DNA of 64,000 nucleotides from Variovorax paradoxus (GTDB lineage: Bacteria; Pseudomonadota; Gammaproteobacteria; Burkholderiales; Burkholderiaceae_C). Positions 9,359 through 18,365 of the stretch are shown here, piece by piece. The notes under the pieces were generated by a model. It worked only from the letters and a program-made list of their open reading frames with translations, had not been told where the DNA came from and did not search any database. Made by a program: the position numbers and the translations under genes. Where the stretch lies: the NCBI RefSeq assembly GCF_000834655.1, contig NZ_JXQQ01000135.1, positions 39,571 to 103,570 of the forward strand. Direction: 5' to 3'. Position 1 is the first letter of the stretch. Every line of letters begins with the position of its first letter.

Positions 9359-12022
9359 ATGCAGCGCCGCCCATCTGGCGATCGGCATCCATTGCCGGCC
9401 GATCTCGCCATCTTCACGATTTGTGCAAGCAACTATCTGGCCCATGCGTGCGTGCTCGCCGCCTCGGTGCGAGAGCATCAACCGGGGGCCACGCTCGTCG
9501 TCTTCCTGCTCGACGAGCCGCCTGCCGGCGTCCAGCTGCCCGGATTCGTGCACGTCGTCGCGGCCGAGGCGACGCTCGACCACAAGGAGTGGAACCATCG
9601 GCGATGCCACTACAGCATCCTGGAATTCGCAACGAGCGTGAAGCCGGCGTGCTTTCGCTACCTGTTCGACCAAGGCGTGCGGCGCGCCGTGTACCTCGAT
9701 CCCGACACCCGGCTCTATCGCCGGGTCGATCAGTTCTGGAGCGGCGATGCGAGCGATGCCGAACTGGTGCTCACGCCGCACATCCTGTCGCCCTTGCCGG
9801 ACGACGGATGCATGCCGGACGACCTCGTCATCCTGCGTGCCGGCCTCTACAACCTGGGGTTCGCGGCACTGCGCGACACCGAGCGCGCGCGCTCCCTGCT
9901 CGCGTGGTGGGACCACAAGCTGCACACGCTCTGCCTGGAGGACGTGCGCACCGGCGTCTTCACCGACCAGAAGTGGATGGACTTCGCGCCGCTGCTCGTC
10001 CCCGGCGCCACCGTGCTGCGGCACGCGGGCTTCAACGCCGCCTACTGGAACCTGCACGAACGCACGCCTCGCTGGGTGGACGGCCAATGGCGCATGGAAG
10101 ACCCGGCCGGCGATGCGCATGACCTGGTCTTCTTCCACTTCAGCGGCTTCAACCCGGACGTGAAGCAGCTCTCGCGCTACGAGAGCCGTTTCGGCTGGAA
10201 CCTTCCGGGGGATGCGCAACGCCTCTTCGGCGACTACGCAAAGGCGCTGATCGACGCCGGCATCGCCCGGTTTCGCGCGCTGGGCATTCCGCAGGTCGCC
10301 TTTGCCGACGGTACGGCGTGGGACCTCGTGTGCCGCGCGCTGTACCGCGAGTCGCTCGCCGAGCGGCTGGACCTGGGCGATCCGCTGGAGGAGCCGCACT
10401 TCGTCGAGTGGGCCGCCAGCCAGGCGCCGGGCGACCACCTGACACGCTATGCCCGCGCCGTGCTGCGCATGCGCAGCGACCTGGTGGGCAGCTTCGACGA
10501 TGGCCGCAACATCGCCGGACTGATGGCGTGGATGCGGACCTCGGGCCGGCACGAGGCCGGCCTCTCGGCGGAGCTGGTCGAGCGCCTGGGCGTGCCCGGC
10601 AAGTCGCCGCGCATGCGCGCGAACTACGTGGGCTATCTCCGCTCGCACCTGGGCGTCGGGGAAGCGGCCCGCAATAGCGTCGCGGCGCTCGATGCGGCAG
10701 GCGTGGCCGTCCACAGCCACGACATCTCGCCTGAAGCGGCGGCGCCGACGGGCGAGTACGCGCTCGCGGGGCGGCGCTGGCCTGCCAGCGGCGCCGCGGC
10801 CACCATCCTGGCCTGCAACGCCGACATGCTGCCGGATGTGCTGTCCAGGCTGCCGGCGCACCTTCTCGCCCCGTATCGCATCGGGTGCTGGTATTGGGAG
10901 ACCCCCGACTTTCCCGACGCATGGACGGACCGCTTCGATCTGGTGGACGAAGTCTGGGCCGGCACGCAATTCATCGCCGATGCCATCGGGCAGAAGACCA
11001 GGATTCCCGTCATCGTCATGCCGCCGATGGTGATGCCGCCGCCCATCGCAAGAAACCGCGAATGGCTCGCGAGCCTGCTGCCTGAAGCGGCGCACGATGA
11101 GTTCACCTTCCTGTTCCAGTTCGACGTGGCCTCCGTCCCGTTCCGCAAGAACCCGGAGGGCGTGGTGGCCGCCTTCGTCGAAGCGTTCCTGCCTGACGAG
11201 CCGGTGCGGCTGGTCGTCAAGGCGCTCAACGGCCAGGCGGCTCCCGAACTGATGGCGTCGCTTCGCGAAGCGTCCCGCGGGCATCGCGTCACTTTTCTCA
11301 CTGCTGCGCTGGAGAGCGCCGATCGCTTCCGGCTCCTGGCTTCGGTCGACAGTTTCGTCTCGCTGCATCGGGCCGAAGGCTTCGGCCTGTCGATCGCGGA
11401 GGCGATGGCCTATGGCCTGCCGGTGGTGGCCACGGGCTGGAGCGGAAATGTCGATTTCACGCACGCCGGCAATTCGGCCCTGGTGCCCTTCGATCTCGTT
11501 CGCAGCGACGCCGCCCACGGACCTTATGCGGCAGGCACGCTCTGGGCCGAGCCCAGGCTCGACGCGGCGGCCCGGCTGATGCGGCGCGTATGGCAGGACC
11601 CTGCATGGCGCGCGCAGATCGCGCGGGCCGGCCAGGAAACGGTGGCTGCAAAGTTCTCGGCCGCGGCGGTCGGCTCTGCGATGCGCGAGCGCCTCGACCG
11701 GATCGCAAGCGCGCCTCAGGTCCAGGCCAGCCTGCGGGAGCCGTCGGCAGCCGGGCAGGCCGGCCGGGTGCCGGCCTCCGCAACGCCGCTCCTGGTGCGG
11801 GTGATGCGCGACGTGCTGAGTTTTCCCGGCTACTACTTCGTGCGGCTTCCGCGCGTACCGCTGCTGCTATGGCGCCATGGAATTGCGGGCACGTTGACGA
11901 GGGCCGAACTGGTCACCAGCGCGGATGTGGACATCAAGGGGCAATACCTCGTCACCCATGTCCTGACGAGATGGCGCAGGCGCATCCTGCGCTGGCGGCA
12001 AGACGGCTGGCTGCGGCGATAG
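9359..12022 (+). CDS. Two-domain glycosyltransferase (DxD-type N-terminal half plus GT4 C-terminal half)
   Basis: This 887-residue protein appears to fuse two transferases. Residues 1-290 resemble a GT8-like GT-A domain: AIFTICASNYLAHA at the start, a DxD in YLDPDTRLYR, and late His/Phe residues in FFHFSGFNPD. After a helical linker, residues about 420-810 form a GT-B fold with the GT4 signature HRAEGFGLSIAEAMAYGLPVV and the acceptor-side segment NYVGYLRSHLGVGEAARN. The C-terminal 70 residues are basic and could bind membrane. The ATG follows CGGAG. It is divergent from the GT-C/UbiA/GT2 run and may add sugars in the same pathway. The product is unknown. Confidence 0.78.
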   Translation: MQRRPSGDRHPLPADLAIFTICASNYLAHACVLAASVREHQPGATLVVFLLDEPPAGVQLPGFVHVVAAEATLDHKEWNHRRCHYSILEFATSVKPACFRYLFDQGVRRAVYLDPDTRLYRRVDQFWSGDASDAELVLTPHILSPLPDDGCMPDDLVILRAGLYNLGFAALRDTERARSLLAWWDHKLHTLCLEDVRTGVFTDQKWMDFAPLLVPGATVLRHAGFNAAYWNLHERTPRWVDGQWRMEDPAGDAHDLVFFHFSGFNPDVKQLSRYESRFGWNLPGDAQRLFGDYAKALIDAGIARFRALGIPQVAFADGTAWDLVCRALYRESLAERLDLGDPLEEPHFVEWAASQAPGDHLTRYARAVLRMRSDLVGSFDDGRNIAGLMAWMRTSGRHEAGLSAELVERLGVPGKSPRMRANYVGYLRSHLGVGEAARNSVAALDAAGVAVHSHDISPEAAAPTGEYALAGRRWPASGAAATILACNADMLPDVLSRLPAHLLAPYRIGCWYWETPDFPDAWTDRFDLVDEVWAGTQFIADAIGQKTRIPVIVMPPMVMPPPIARNREWLASLLPEAAHDEFTFLFQFDVASVPFRKNPEGVVAAFVEAFLPDEPVRLVVKALNGQAAPELMASLREASRGHRVTFLTAALESADRFRLLASVDSFVSLHRAEGFGLSIAEAMAYGLPVVATGWSGNVDFTHAGNSALVPFDLVRSDAAHGPYAAGTLWAEPRLDAAARLMRRVWQDPAWRAQIARAGQETVAAKFSAAAVGSAMRERLDRIASAPQVQASLREPSAAGQAGRVPASATPLLVRVMRDVLSFPGYYFVRLPRVPLLLWRHGIAGTLTRAELVTSADVDIKGQYLVTHVLTRWRRRILRWRQDGWLRR

Positions 12023-12175
12023 CGCAGATCGCCGCTCGGCGGACGCCTTGCGGCGATGCGCCGGACCGTCCCCCCCCAGGCCGCACTGCGAAATATGTAG
12101 CTTGCGCTTCTGGCGCGGAACGCCTACCTTGGCCGCCGGCACAAAACCTTCGATTGCGAGGCTTCCGGCAGGTCA

Positions 12176-15100
12176 ATGAACTCACCAGATACCACGAAAT
12201 TCCGCATTGGCCTGAACACGCGCCTGAGCCTCGGCGTTGCTGCAGTGGTCCTCGCAGCCACGTTCGCCGTCGCCACCGTCGCGCTGCAATTCGTCAAGAC
12301 CAGCATGCGGGAGTCGATCGCCAGGGATGAGTTCGCGCGCGTCTCGGCCCTGGCGGACGCGGTAGACCAGAAGTTCGTGAGCCGGCGCACGCTGCTGAAG
12401 ACTTTCGGCGACAGCGTGGAGTCGCTGAAACTGCCGAACGCCGCGCCGCTGCAGGCCTTCCTGGAGCAGCACAAGTCGCTGCGCGAGGCCTTCGACAACG
12501 TGGCCTTCCTCGACATCGAGGGCAACCTGGTGGCCAACCTCAACAGCGCCAGCCAGATCGGCCGGGTCAACGTCAAGGATCGCCCGTACTTCCGGGACAC
12601 GGTCGCCGCCAAGGCCGGCGTGACCTCGCAGCCCTTTCGCAACCGGCTGAACGGCCTGGCGCAGGTGGCGATCACCGAGCCGGTGCTCGACAGCGCGGGT
12701 CGGGTGCAGTTCGTGATCTCGGGCTCCATCAACCTGAAGGAGCGCAACATCCTGGGCGAGCTTGCGAGCGTCAGGTTCGGCGACACGGGCTACGTGTTCA
12801 TCACCACGACGGACGGCATCGTGGTCGATCATCCGCGCGAAGAGCGCGTTCTCGATGCGGCAAGCCCGGACACGGCGCGCAACCCCGAGATCGAGCGCGC
12901 GATCGCGGGCTTCGAGGGCGCGACCGAAGGCGTCAACCGCGAGGGCGTGCACGGCCTGTATGCCTTCCGGCGCCTGCGGCAGGCGGACTGGATCATGGGC
13001 GCCATGTATCCGCGCGACGAGGCGTTCGCGCAGGTCGACGCCATCGAGCGCGCAGCCTGGGCGGGCGCCCTGGTGCTTGCGCTCCTGGCGGGCGCGATCG
13101 CGCTGGCTGTCGTGCGGCATCAGCTCAAGCCCGTCACTGCCCTGCACCGGCACATGCTGAACGCGCAGGCTGCGCCGGCCGAGGTGACGGCGCTGCGCAG
13201 GTACAGCAACGACGAGATCGGCGACCTGTCGCGCACCTTCGACCGGTTGATGCGACAGCGGCAGGCGAGCGAGAAATTCCTGCGCGACATCACCGACAAC
13301 CTGCCGGCCATGGTGTCGCATGCCGATGCGCAAGGCCGCTACACCTTCGTGAACGCGCGCCTGTGCGAGAAGCTGGGCCGAAGCGCCGAACAGCTCATCG
13401 GGCAACCGGTGCAAAGCATGAGCAGCCCGGGCGACGACGCGGCCCTGAAGGCGGGCCTTCTGCGCGTGGCCGCGGGCGAGTCGGTCACCCTCGAGCGAAG
13501 CGACTCGCAGGGGACCGGTGGCGACAGCGGTGAAAACGGCGAGGTGCGCTTCTTCCAGACCGACCTGATCCCCGACCTCGACCAGGCCGGCCAGTACCGC
13601 GGGTACTACGCGATGACCTTCGACGTGACCGAGCGCAAGCGCATCGAGGTCAGCCTGGCGCACAGCGAGGCGCAGGTGCGCATCATCGCGGACAACATTC
13701 CTGCGCTGGTGTCGCATGTCGATGCGTCGCTGCACTACACCTTCGTGAACGCCCACATCAAAGCGCTGCACCAGAAGGATTCGATGGTCGGCCAGTCGAT
13801 GCCCGAGGCGCGCGGTCCGACGGACTTCGCCATCGTCGAGCCCTACATCCGGCGCGCCCTAGCCGGCGAGACGGTGGTCATCGAGAAGAGCGGCGATCCG
13901 GCGCGCGGCATCGGCGATCGCACCTACAAGGCGCACTACATTCCCGACCAGGACGCGAGCGGCGCGGTGCAGGGCGTGTTCGCGATGACCTTCGACATCA
14001 CCGACGAAGTGAACGTGCGCAAGGCCCTGACCGAGCAGCAGAAGCGGCTGCGCGACGTGACCGACAGCATTCCCGCCCTGGTGGGCTATTTCGACACCGA
14101 GCAAAACTGCCTCTATGCCAACAGCCGCGCGCGGCAGATGGCCAACCATGGCGACCTTTCGCTGGATGGCGTCACGCTGCGCTCGGCCCTGGGCGAATCG
14201 ATGTACAGGCAGCACGAGCCGTACATCCCCGTGGTGCTGGCGGGCAAGCAGGTGCGCTTTCCGCTTCACGCGCCGCTGCATGGCAGGCAGGGCTACTTCC
14301 AGGCGCACCTCATACCGGACAGGGACCTCTCGGGCCGGGTGCTGGGGTTCTACCTCATGACCTTCAACATCACGGCGCTGAAGCAGGCGGAGTTGCAGCG
14401 CGCGGAGAGCGAAGACCGCTTGCGCACCATCACCGACAACCTGCCCGCGCTCATCACCTACATCGACCGCGAGGAAAAAGTGACGTTCGCCAACGGCACC
14501 TACCGCGAGTGGCTGGACGTCGAGCCGGCGGACCTGCTCGGCCGCCACATCAGCGACGTGGCGGGTGTCGAGCTGTATGCCATGCGCAAGGGCATGATCG
14601 CGCGGGCGCTGGGCGGCGAGCGGGTCGAGTTCGAAGCCGAGACCAAGACGAAGGACCAGGTGCGCGTGACCCGCATCAGCTACGTGCCCGACAAGGCGGC
14701 GGACGGAACGACCCGCGGCATCTTCTCGCTGAGCCTCGACATCACCGCGCTGAAGGCCGTGGAAAGCCAACTGATCGAACTGGCCCGGCTCGACACGCTC
14801 ACGGGACTGCCGAACCGGCTCGCCCTGAACGAGTTGTTGCCCGCGGCGATCCTGCGTGCGCGGCGCACCGGAAGCGCCATGGCCCTGATGTTTCTGGACA
14901 TCGACTCGTTCAAGGCCATCAACGACACCCTGGGCCATGCGAGCGGCGACAGCGTGCTGACCGAATACGCCGGCCGGCTGCGGGCCAGCGTGCGAAGCAC
15001 CGACATCGTGGCGCGGCTCGCCGGGGACGAGTTCGTCGTCGTGCTGGAGAACCTGAATGCGCGGGAGGCGGCCGCCGCAGTGGCGCAGAAGATCCTCGAG

Positions 15101-15283
15101 CGGATCCGCGCGCCCGCATTCAGCTTCGACGACCGGTCCCTCCAGGTCACGACGAGCATCGGCGTGGTCTTTCGCGAAGGAGGCAATCCCCCGGCCAGCG
15201 CCGAGGAATTGCTGGCACGCGCGGACAGCGCGCTCTACGCTGCAAAGTCGGCGGGAAGGAACAGGTTCGAGTTTTCCGTTTGA
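12176..15283 (+). CDS. Membrane diguanylate cyclase with dCache and four tandem PAS domains
   Basis: This 1035-residue sensor has a helix near 15-40, a periplasmic double-Cache region to about 290, a second helix near 293-316 and a HAMP-like linker. Four PAS copies start near residues 369, 502, 625 and 749, each opening with a variant of ITDNLPALVSHVD. The GGDEF domain begins near 868. Its active loop reads AGDEF (about 949-953), a variant known in active cyclases, and RSTD five residues before it is an intact inhibitory I-site. It should make cyclic di-GMP in response to an external ligand and cytoplasmic cues. The MshE-like ATPase and the EAL protein follow immediately, which suggests local signalling. 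Confidence 0.9.
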   Translation: MNSPDTTKFRIGLNTRLSLGVAAVVLAATFAVATVALQFVKTSMRESIARDEFARVSALADAVDQKFVSRRTLLKTFGDSVESLKLPNAAPLQAFLEQHKSLREAFDNVAFLDIEGNLVANLNSASQIGRVNVKDRPYFRDTVAAKAGVTSQPFRNRLNGLAQVAITEPVLDSAGRVQFVISGSINLKERNILGELASVRFGDTGYVFITTTDGIVVDHPREERVLDAASPDTARNPEIERAIAGFEGATEGVNREGVHGLYAFRRLRQADWIMGAMYPRDEAFAQVDAIERAAWAGALVLALLAGAIALAVVRHQLKPVTALHRHMLNAQAAPAEVTALRRYSNDEIGDLSRTFDRLMRQRQASEKFLRDITDNLPAMVSHADAQGRYTFVNARLCEKLGRSAEQLIGQPVQSMSSPGDDAALKAGLLRVAAGESVTLERSDSQGTGGDSGENGEVRFFQTDLIPDLDQAGQYRGYYAMTFDVTERKRIEVSLAHSEAQVRIIADNIPALVSHVDASLHYTFVNAHIKALHQKDSMVGQSMPEARGPTDFAIVEPYIRRALAGETVVIEKSGDPARGIGDRTYKAHYIPDQDASGAVQGVFAMTFDITDEVNVRKALTEQQKRLRDVTDSIPALVGYFDTEQNCLYANSRARQMANHGDLSLDGVTLRSALGESMYRQHEPYIPVVLAGKQVRFPLHAPLHGRQGYFQAHLIPDRDLSGRVLGFYLMTFNITALKQAELQRAESEDRLRTITDNLPALITYIDREEKVTFANGTYREWLDVEPADLLGRHISDVAGVELYAMRKGMIARALGGERVEFEAETKTKDQVRVTRISYVPDKAADGTTRGIFSLSLDITALKAVESQLIELARLDTLTGLPNRLALNELLPAAILRARRTGSAMALMFLDIDSFKAINDTLGHASGDSVLTEYAGRLRASVRSTDIVARLAGDEFVVVLENLNAREAAAAVAQKILERIRAPAFSFDDRSLQVTTSIGVVFREGGNPPASAEELLARADSALYAAKSAGRNRFEFSV

Positions 15284-15374
15284 TTCATCGTCCCTAACCC
15301 GCGGCTGCGGCCGCAGCCTGTTCCACGCCGTGGCGCGCGGGAACAGATTCGCCAGAACAAGAGGCCCCCATCCC

Positions 15375-17261
15375 ATGTCATCCAACGAAGTCACCACACC
15401 CGAGCAACTGCTGGCCGAACTCGATACCCAGAGCCGCATGCCGATCGCACGGATCGGCCAGGCGCTGATATCGCTGGGCATGATCACCGACGCGCAGTTG
15501 AGCGCGGGGCTGGCCCAGCAGCAGCTCACGCCCCAGGTGCCGCTGGGTGAAACGCTGGTGCGCATGGGCATGGTCAACCGTGCCCAGCTGCAGACCGCGC
15601 TGGTGCACAAGATGGGCTATCCGCTGGTGAACCTGCATCTGTTCGCGCCGCAAGCCGAGGCCCTGCGCAAGGTCGGCCACGGCGCGGCACAGCGGCTGCA
15701 GGTGATGCCGCTGATGCTTCACGAAGGGCGCCTGGTCCTCGCGCTGGACGACCCGGCCAACCGGCGCTCGGCCATCGACGAGGTGGAGTTCATCGCCCAG
15801 GTGAAGGTCATTCCGGTGCTGGGCAAATGCCTCGACCTGGACGGCGTGCTGCACAAGGCCTACGAACGGGTCGGAGAGCCCGCGAGCGTGCGCTCGGCGA
15901 GCCTCGACCCGATGCGGCCGCTGGACTTCGACATGGCCGGCACCAGCGAGCTGCTCGAAACCCTGGAGAAAGAGGGCCCCTCGGTCGCCAGCGCCGAGGC
16001 GCCGATCGAGCAATCGGACAACTCGCTGGTGCGCATGATCAACAGCATGATCCTGGAAGCGCACCGCGAGGGCGCATCGGACATCCACATCGAAAGCTCC
16101 CCCGGCAACGAGAAGACCCGCATCCGGTTTCGCCGCGATGGCCGGCTCTATACCTACCTGGAGCTTCCGTCCAACTACCGCAACGCGATCGTCGCGCGCA
16201 TCAAGATCATGTGCGACCTGGACATCAGCGAGAAGCGCAAGCCGCAGGACGGCAAGATCAACTTCGGCAAATATTCGCCGCAGCACCGCATCGAGTTGCG
16301 CGTTGCCACCATTCCCACCAACAACGGCCTCGAAGACGTGGTCATGCGCATCCTTGCGTCGGCCAAGCCCATCCCGATGAGCGAACTGGGCCTGTCGCCG
16401 CGCAATCTCGCGCAGCTCACGCAGGCCGTCGAGCGGCCCTACGGCATGGTGCTTTGCGTCGGGCCGACGGGCTCGGGCAAGACCACCACGCTGCACTCGG
16501 CGCTGATGCACATCAACACGCCCGAGCGAAAGATCTGGACCGCGGAAGATCCCATCGAGATCACGCAGGCGGGCCTGCGCCAGGTGCAGGTCAATCCCCG
16601 CATCGACTGGACCTTCGCCAAGGCGCTGCGGGCCTTCGTGCGCGCCGATCCGGACGTGATCATGGTGGGCGAGATCCGCGACGAGGAAACCGCCAGGACC
16701 GCCATCGAGGCCTCGTTGACCGGGCACCTCGTGCTCTCGACGCTGCACACCAACAGCGCCCCCGAAACCGTGACCCGCCTGCTGGACATGGGCATGGACC
16801 CCTTCAATTTCGCGGACTCGCTGCTGGCGGTGCTCGCGCAGCGGCTGGTGCGCCGGCTCTGCACCCAGTGCACCACCAGCACCCCCGCGAGCCCGGAAAG
16901 GGTCGAGGAGCTTCTCGCCGACTACATGCATGCGTTCGGCGAACAAGACGCCCCCGCCGAGCGCCAGGCCGTCTACAGCGACTGGATCGCGCGCTACGGG
17001 CGCGACGGACACCTGCACACCTTCGCCAGCATCGGGTGCCCGCATTGCGGCGACACCGGCTTCAAGGGCCGCGTCGGCATCCATGAGCTGATGGTGGTGT
17101 CCAAGCCGCTTCGCCGCCTGGTGCAGGGCGGCGCGCGTGCCGAGGAGCTGCAGGCGACGGCGCTGCGCGAAGGCATGCGCACGCTGCGTCAGGACGGTAT
17201 CGAGAAGGTGCTGGCCGGGCAGACGACCATCGAGGAAGTCCGCGCAACCAGCAACGTGTGA
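15375..17261 (+). CDS. GspE/PilB-family ATPase with N-terminal MshEN (c-di-GMP-binding) domain
   Basis: This is a 628-residue secretion/pilus ATPase. The N-terminus carries a MshEN-type motif, RIGQALISLGMITDAQLSAG (from Arg26) and then GLAQQ, with a second degenerate copy starting PLGETLVRMG at 56. MshEN domains bind cyclic di-GMP. The ATPase core has Walker A GPTGSGKTTT (about 362), a Walker B region DPDVIMVGEIRDEET, a His box STLHTNSAPETVTRLLDMG and a zinc tetracysteine (CTQC, later CPHC). I placed the start at ATG 15375; longer frames run back into the cyclase gene. No inner-membrane platform, pilin or secretin gene lies nearby, so the machine it drives is elsewhere. Confidence 0.9.
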   Translation: MSSNEVTTPEQLLAELDTQSRMPIARIGQALISLGMITDAQLSAGLAQQQLTPQVPLGETLVRMGMVNRAQLQTALVHKMGYPLVNLHLFAPQAEALRKVGHGAAQRLQVMPLMLHEGRLVLALDDPANRRSAIDEVEFIAQVKVIPVLGKCLDLDGVLHKAYERVGEPASVRSASLDPMRPLDFDMAGTSELLETLEKEGPSVASAEAPIEQSDNSLVRMINSMILEAHREGASDIHIESSPGNEKTRIRFRRDGRLYTYLELPSNYRNAIVARIKIMCDLDISEKRKPQDGKINFGKYSPQHRIELRVATIPTNNGLEDVVMRILASAKPIPMSELGLSPRNLAQLTQAVERPYGMVLCVGPTGSGKTTTLHSALMHINTPERKIWTAEDPIEITQAGLRQVQVNPRIDWTFAKALRAFVRADPDVIMVGEIRDEETARTAIEASLTGHLVLSTLHTNSAPETVTRLLDMGMDPFNFADSLLAVLAQRLVRRLCTQCTTSTPASPERVEELLADYMHAFGEQDAPAERQAVYSDWIARYGRDGHLHTFASIGCPHCGDTGFKGRVGIHELMVVSKPLRRLVQGGARAEELQATALREGMRTLRQDGIEKVLAGQTTIEEVRATSNV

Positions 17262-17280
17262 GCCTGGGCCGCCCGAGGCG

Positions 17281-18030
17281 TCAGGCGGTGCCCCACGCCA
17301 CCGCCGGCAACGCGGCCACGGCGGGCTTGGCGAAGAGGTAGCCCTGGAACAGGTCGACCCCCAGCGACCGAAGCGCGCCGACTTCCTCGGGGACCTCGAC
17401 GCCTTCGGCGACCAACCTGATCTTCAGGTCGCCGCACGTGGCGACGAAACCCTTCACGATGGCCAGGCGCACCGGGTCGGCGTGGATGTTGCGGACCAGG
17501 CTCATGTCGATCTTCACCACATCGGGCTGGAACGCCGCGAGCAGCTCGAAGCTCGCATAGGCGGCCCCGAAGTCGTCGATGGCCGAGGTGAAGCCATGGT
17601 GCCTGTAGGCCTGGAAGACCGCGGCCAGGCCGGGCATGTCGTCCACGCGCTCGCCCTCGGTCACTTCGAACATCAGGCGGTCGACCGGGAAATTGCAACG
17701 CTCCGCTGCGGCCATGGCGGTGCGAAAGCACTGGGGCTGCCCGGCAACGTCGTTGGGCAACACGTTGAGGCTGAGCCTGGACACCATGCCCAGCGCCGCA
17801 GCCATTTCGATCGCCTTCACCCGGCAGGCCTCGTGAAACGCAAAGCGGTCCGATGCGGCCACGCCGGCGAGCACCTCGGCAGCGCCTTGCCCCGAGAGGC
17901 CGCGCACCAGCGCCTCATGCGCAAAAACCTCGCGGCGCCCGGCATCCACGATCGGCTGGAACGCCATGGTGAACGACGAACCGAAGCCGGGAAAGCAGGC
18001 GTCGGCCATGGTCTCGGTTGTCACGAACAT
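17281..18030 (-). CDS. EAL-domain cyclic-di-GMP phosphodiesterase
   Basis: This stand-alone EAL protein has 249 residues. The signature is HEALVRG (Glu39-Ala40-Leu41). Other catalytic positions are present: Asn in SLNVLPN, Glu in FEVTEGE, the paired Asp of AIDDFGAAYASF, Lys in VVKIDMSL, Glu in VAEGVEV and Gln in LFQGYLFAKP. It is therefore expected to hydrolyse cyclic di-GMP. There is no sensor domain beyond a short N-terminus. The start ATG follows GAGAGGT. It is convergent with the ATPase gene (19 bases apart), and with the upstream cyclase it forms a make/bind/break set. Confidence 0.9.
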   Translation of the reverse strand: MFVTTETMADACFPGFGSSFTMAFQPIVDAGRREVFAHEALVRGLSGQGAAEVLAGVAASDRFAFHEACRVKAIEMAAALGMVSRLSLNVLPNDVAGQPQCFRTAMAAAERCNFPVDRLMFEVTEGERVDDMPGLAAVFQAYRHHGFTSAIDDFGAAYASFELLAAFQPDVVKIDMSLVRNIHADPVRLAIVKGFVATCGDLKIRLVAEGVEVPEEVGALRSLGVDLFQGYLFAKPAVAALPAVAWGTA

Positions 18031-18365
18031 TGACCTCTCGTATTGGAGGGACGGGTTTTCGGGCGAAAGGGACGCGCGACAGATGCGAGCGCGTCGGGGC
18101 AGGGGGCAAATCTACACCGTGCCTTGCGCTTTACCTAGACACCGGGGCGCGTGCGGCAAAAAACAAGCTCCGCAACGGCTGCAGGCGGATGGTGAAGCGC
18201 AAACCCGTGCCCGGCGCATTCGGCCGTGGTCATCCCGTGTTCCTCGATCTGTACGACGTCGCACAGACCGGCGGGCACCGTGCGCGCACATTCGATCCAG
18301 GAGGACGCCTGCCTCCGCAAGCGCCCGCATGCCTCATTGCCTCATCGCTTCATCGGAACCCCCAC
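18031..18365. other. Intergenic region upstream of phosphoketolase and EAL genes
   Basis: This 335-base gap holds the divergent promoters of the EAL gene and the phosphoketolase gene. I see no convincing gene; a 61-codon minus-strand frame has no ribosome site or recognisable family. No clear palindrome or terminator was found. Confidence 0.5.

Noticed and set aside
7817..11518. A 1233-codon minus-strand frame spanning two genes
   Set aside because: It crosses the divergent intergenic gap and is antisense to the two-domain glycosyltransferase. The composition is Arg/Pro/Ala-biased as in shadow frames.
14990..15060. Degenerate, inactive GGDEF because the loop reads AGDEF
   Set aside because: AGDEF loops occur in known active cyclases, and the rest of the domain and the I-site are intact, so inactivity is not supported.
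18112..18330. Small minus-strand frames upstream of phosphoketolase
   Set aside because: No ribosome site, no recognisable family, and an odd Cys/His composition. Treated as intergenic.
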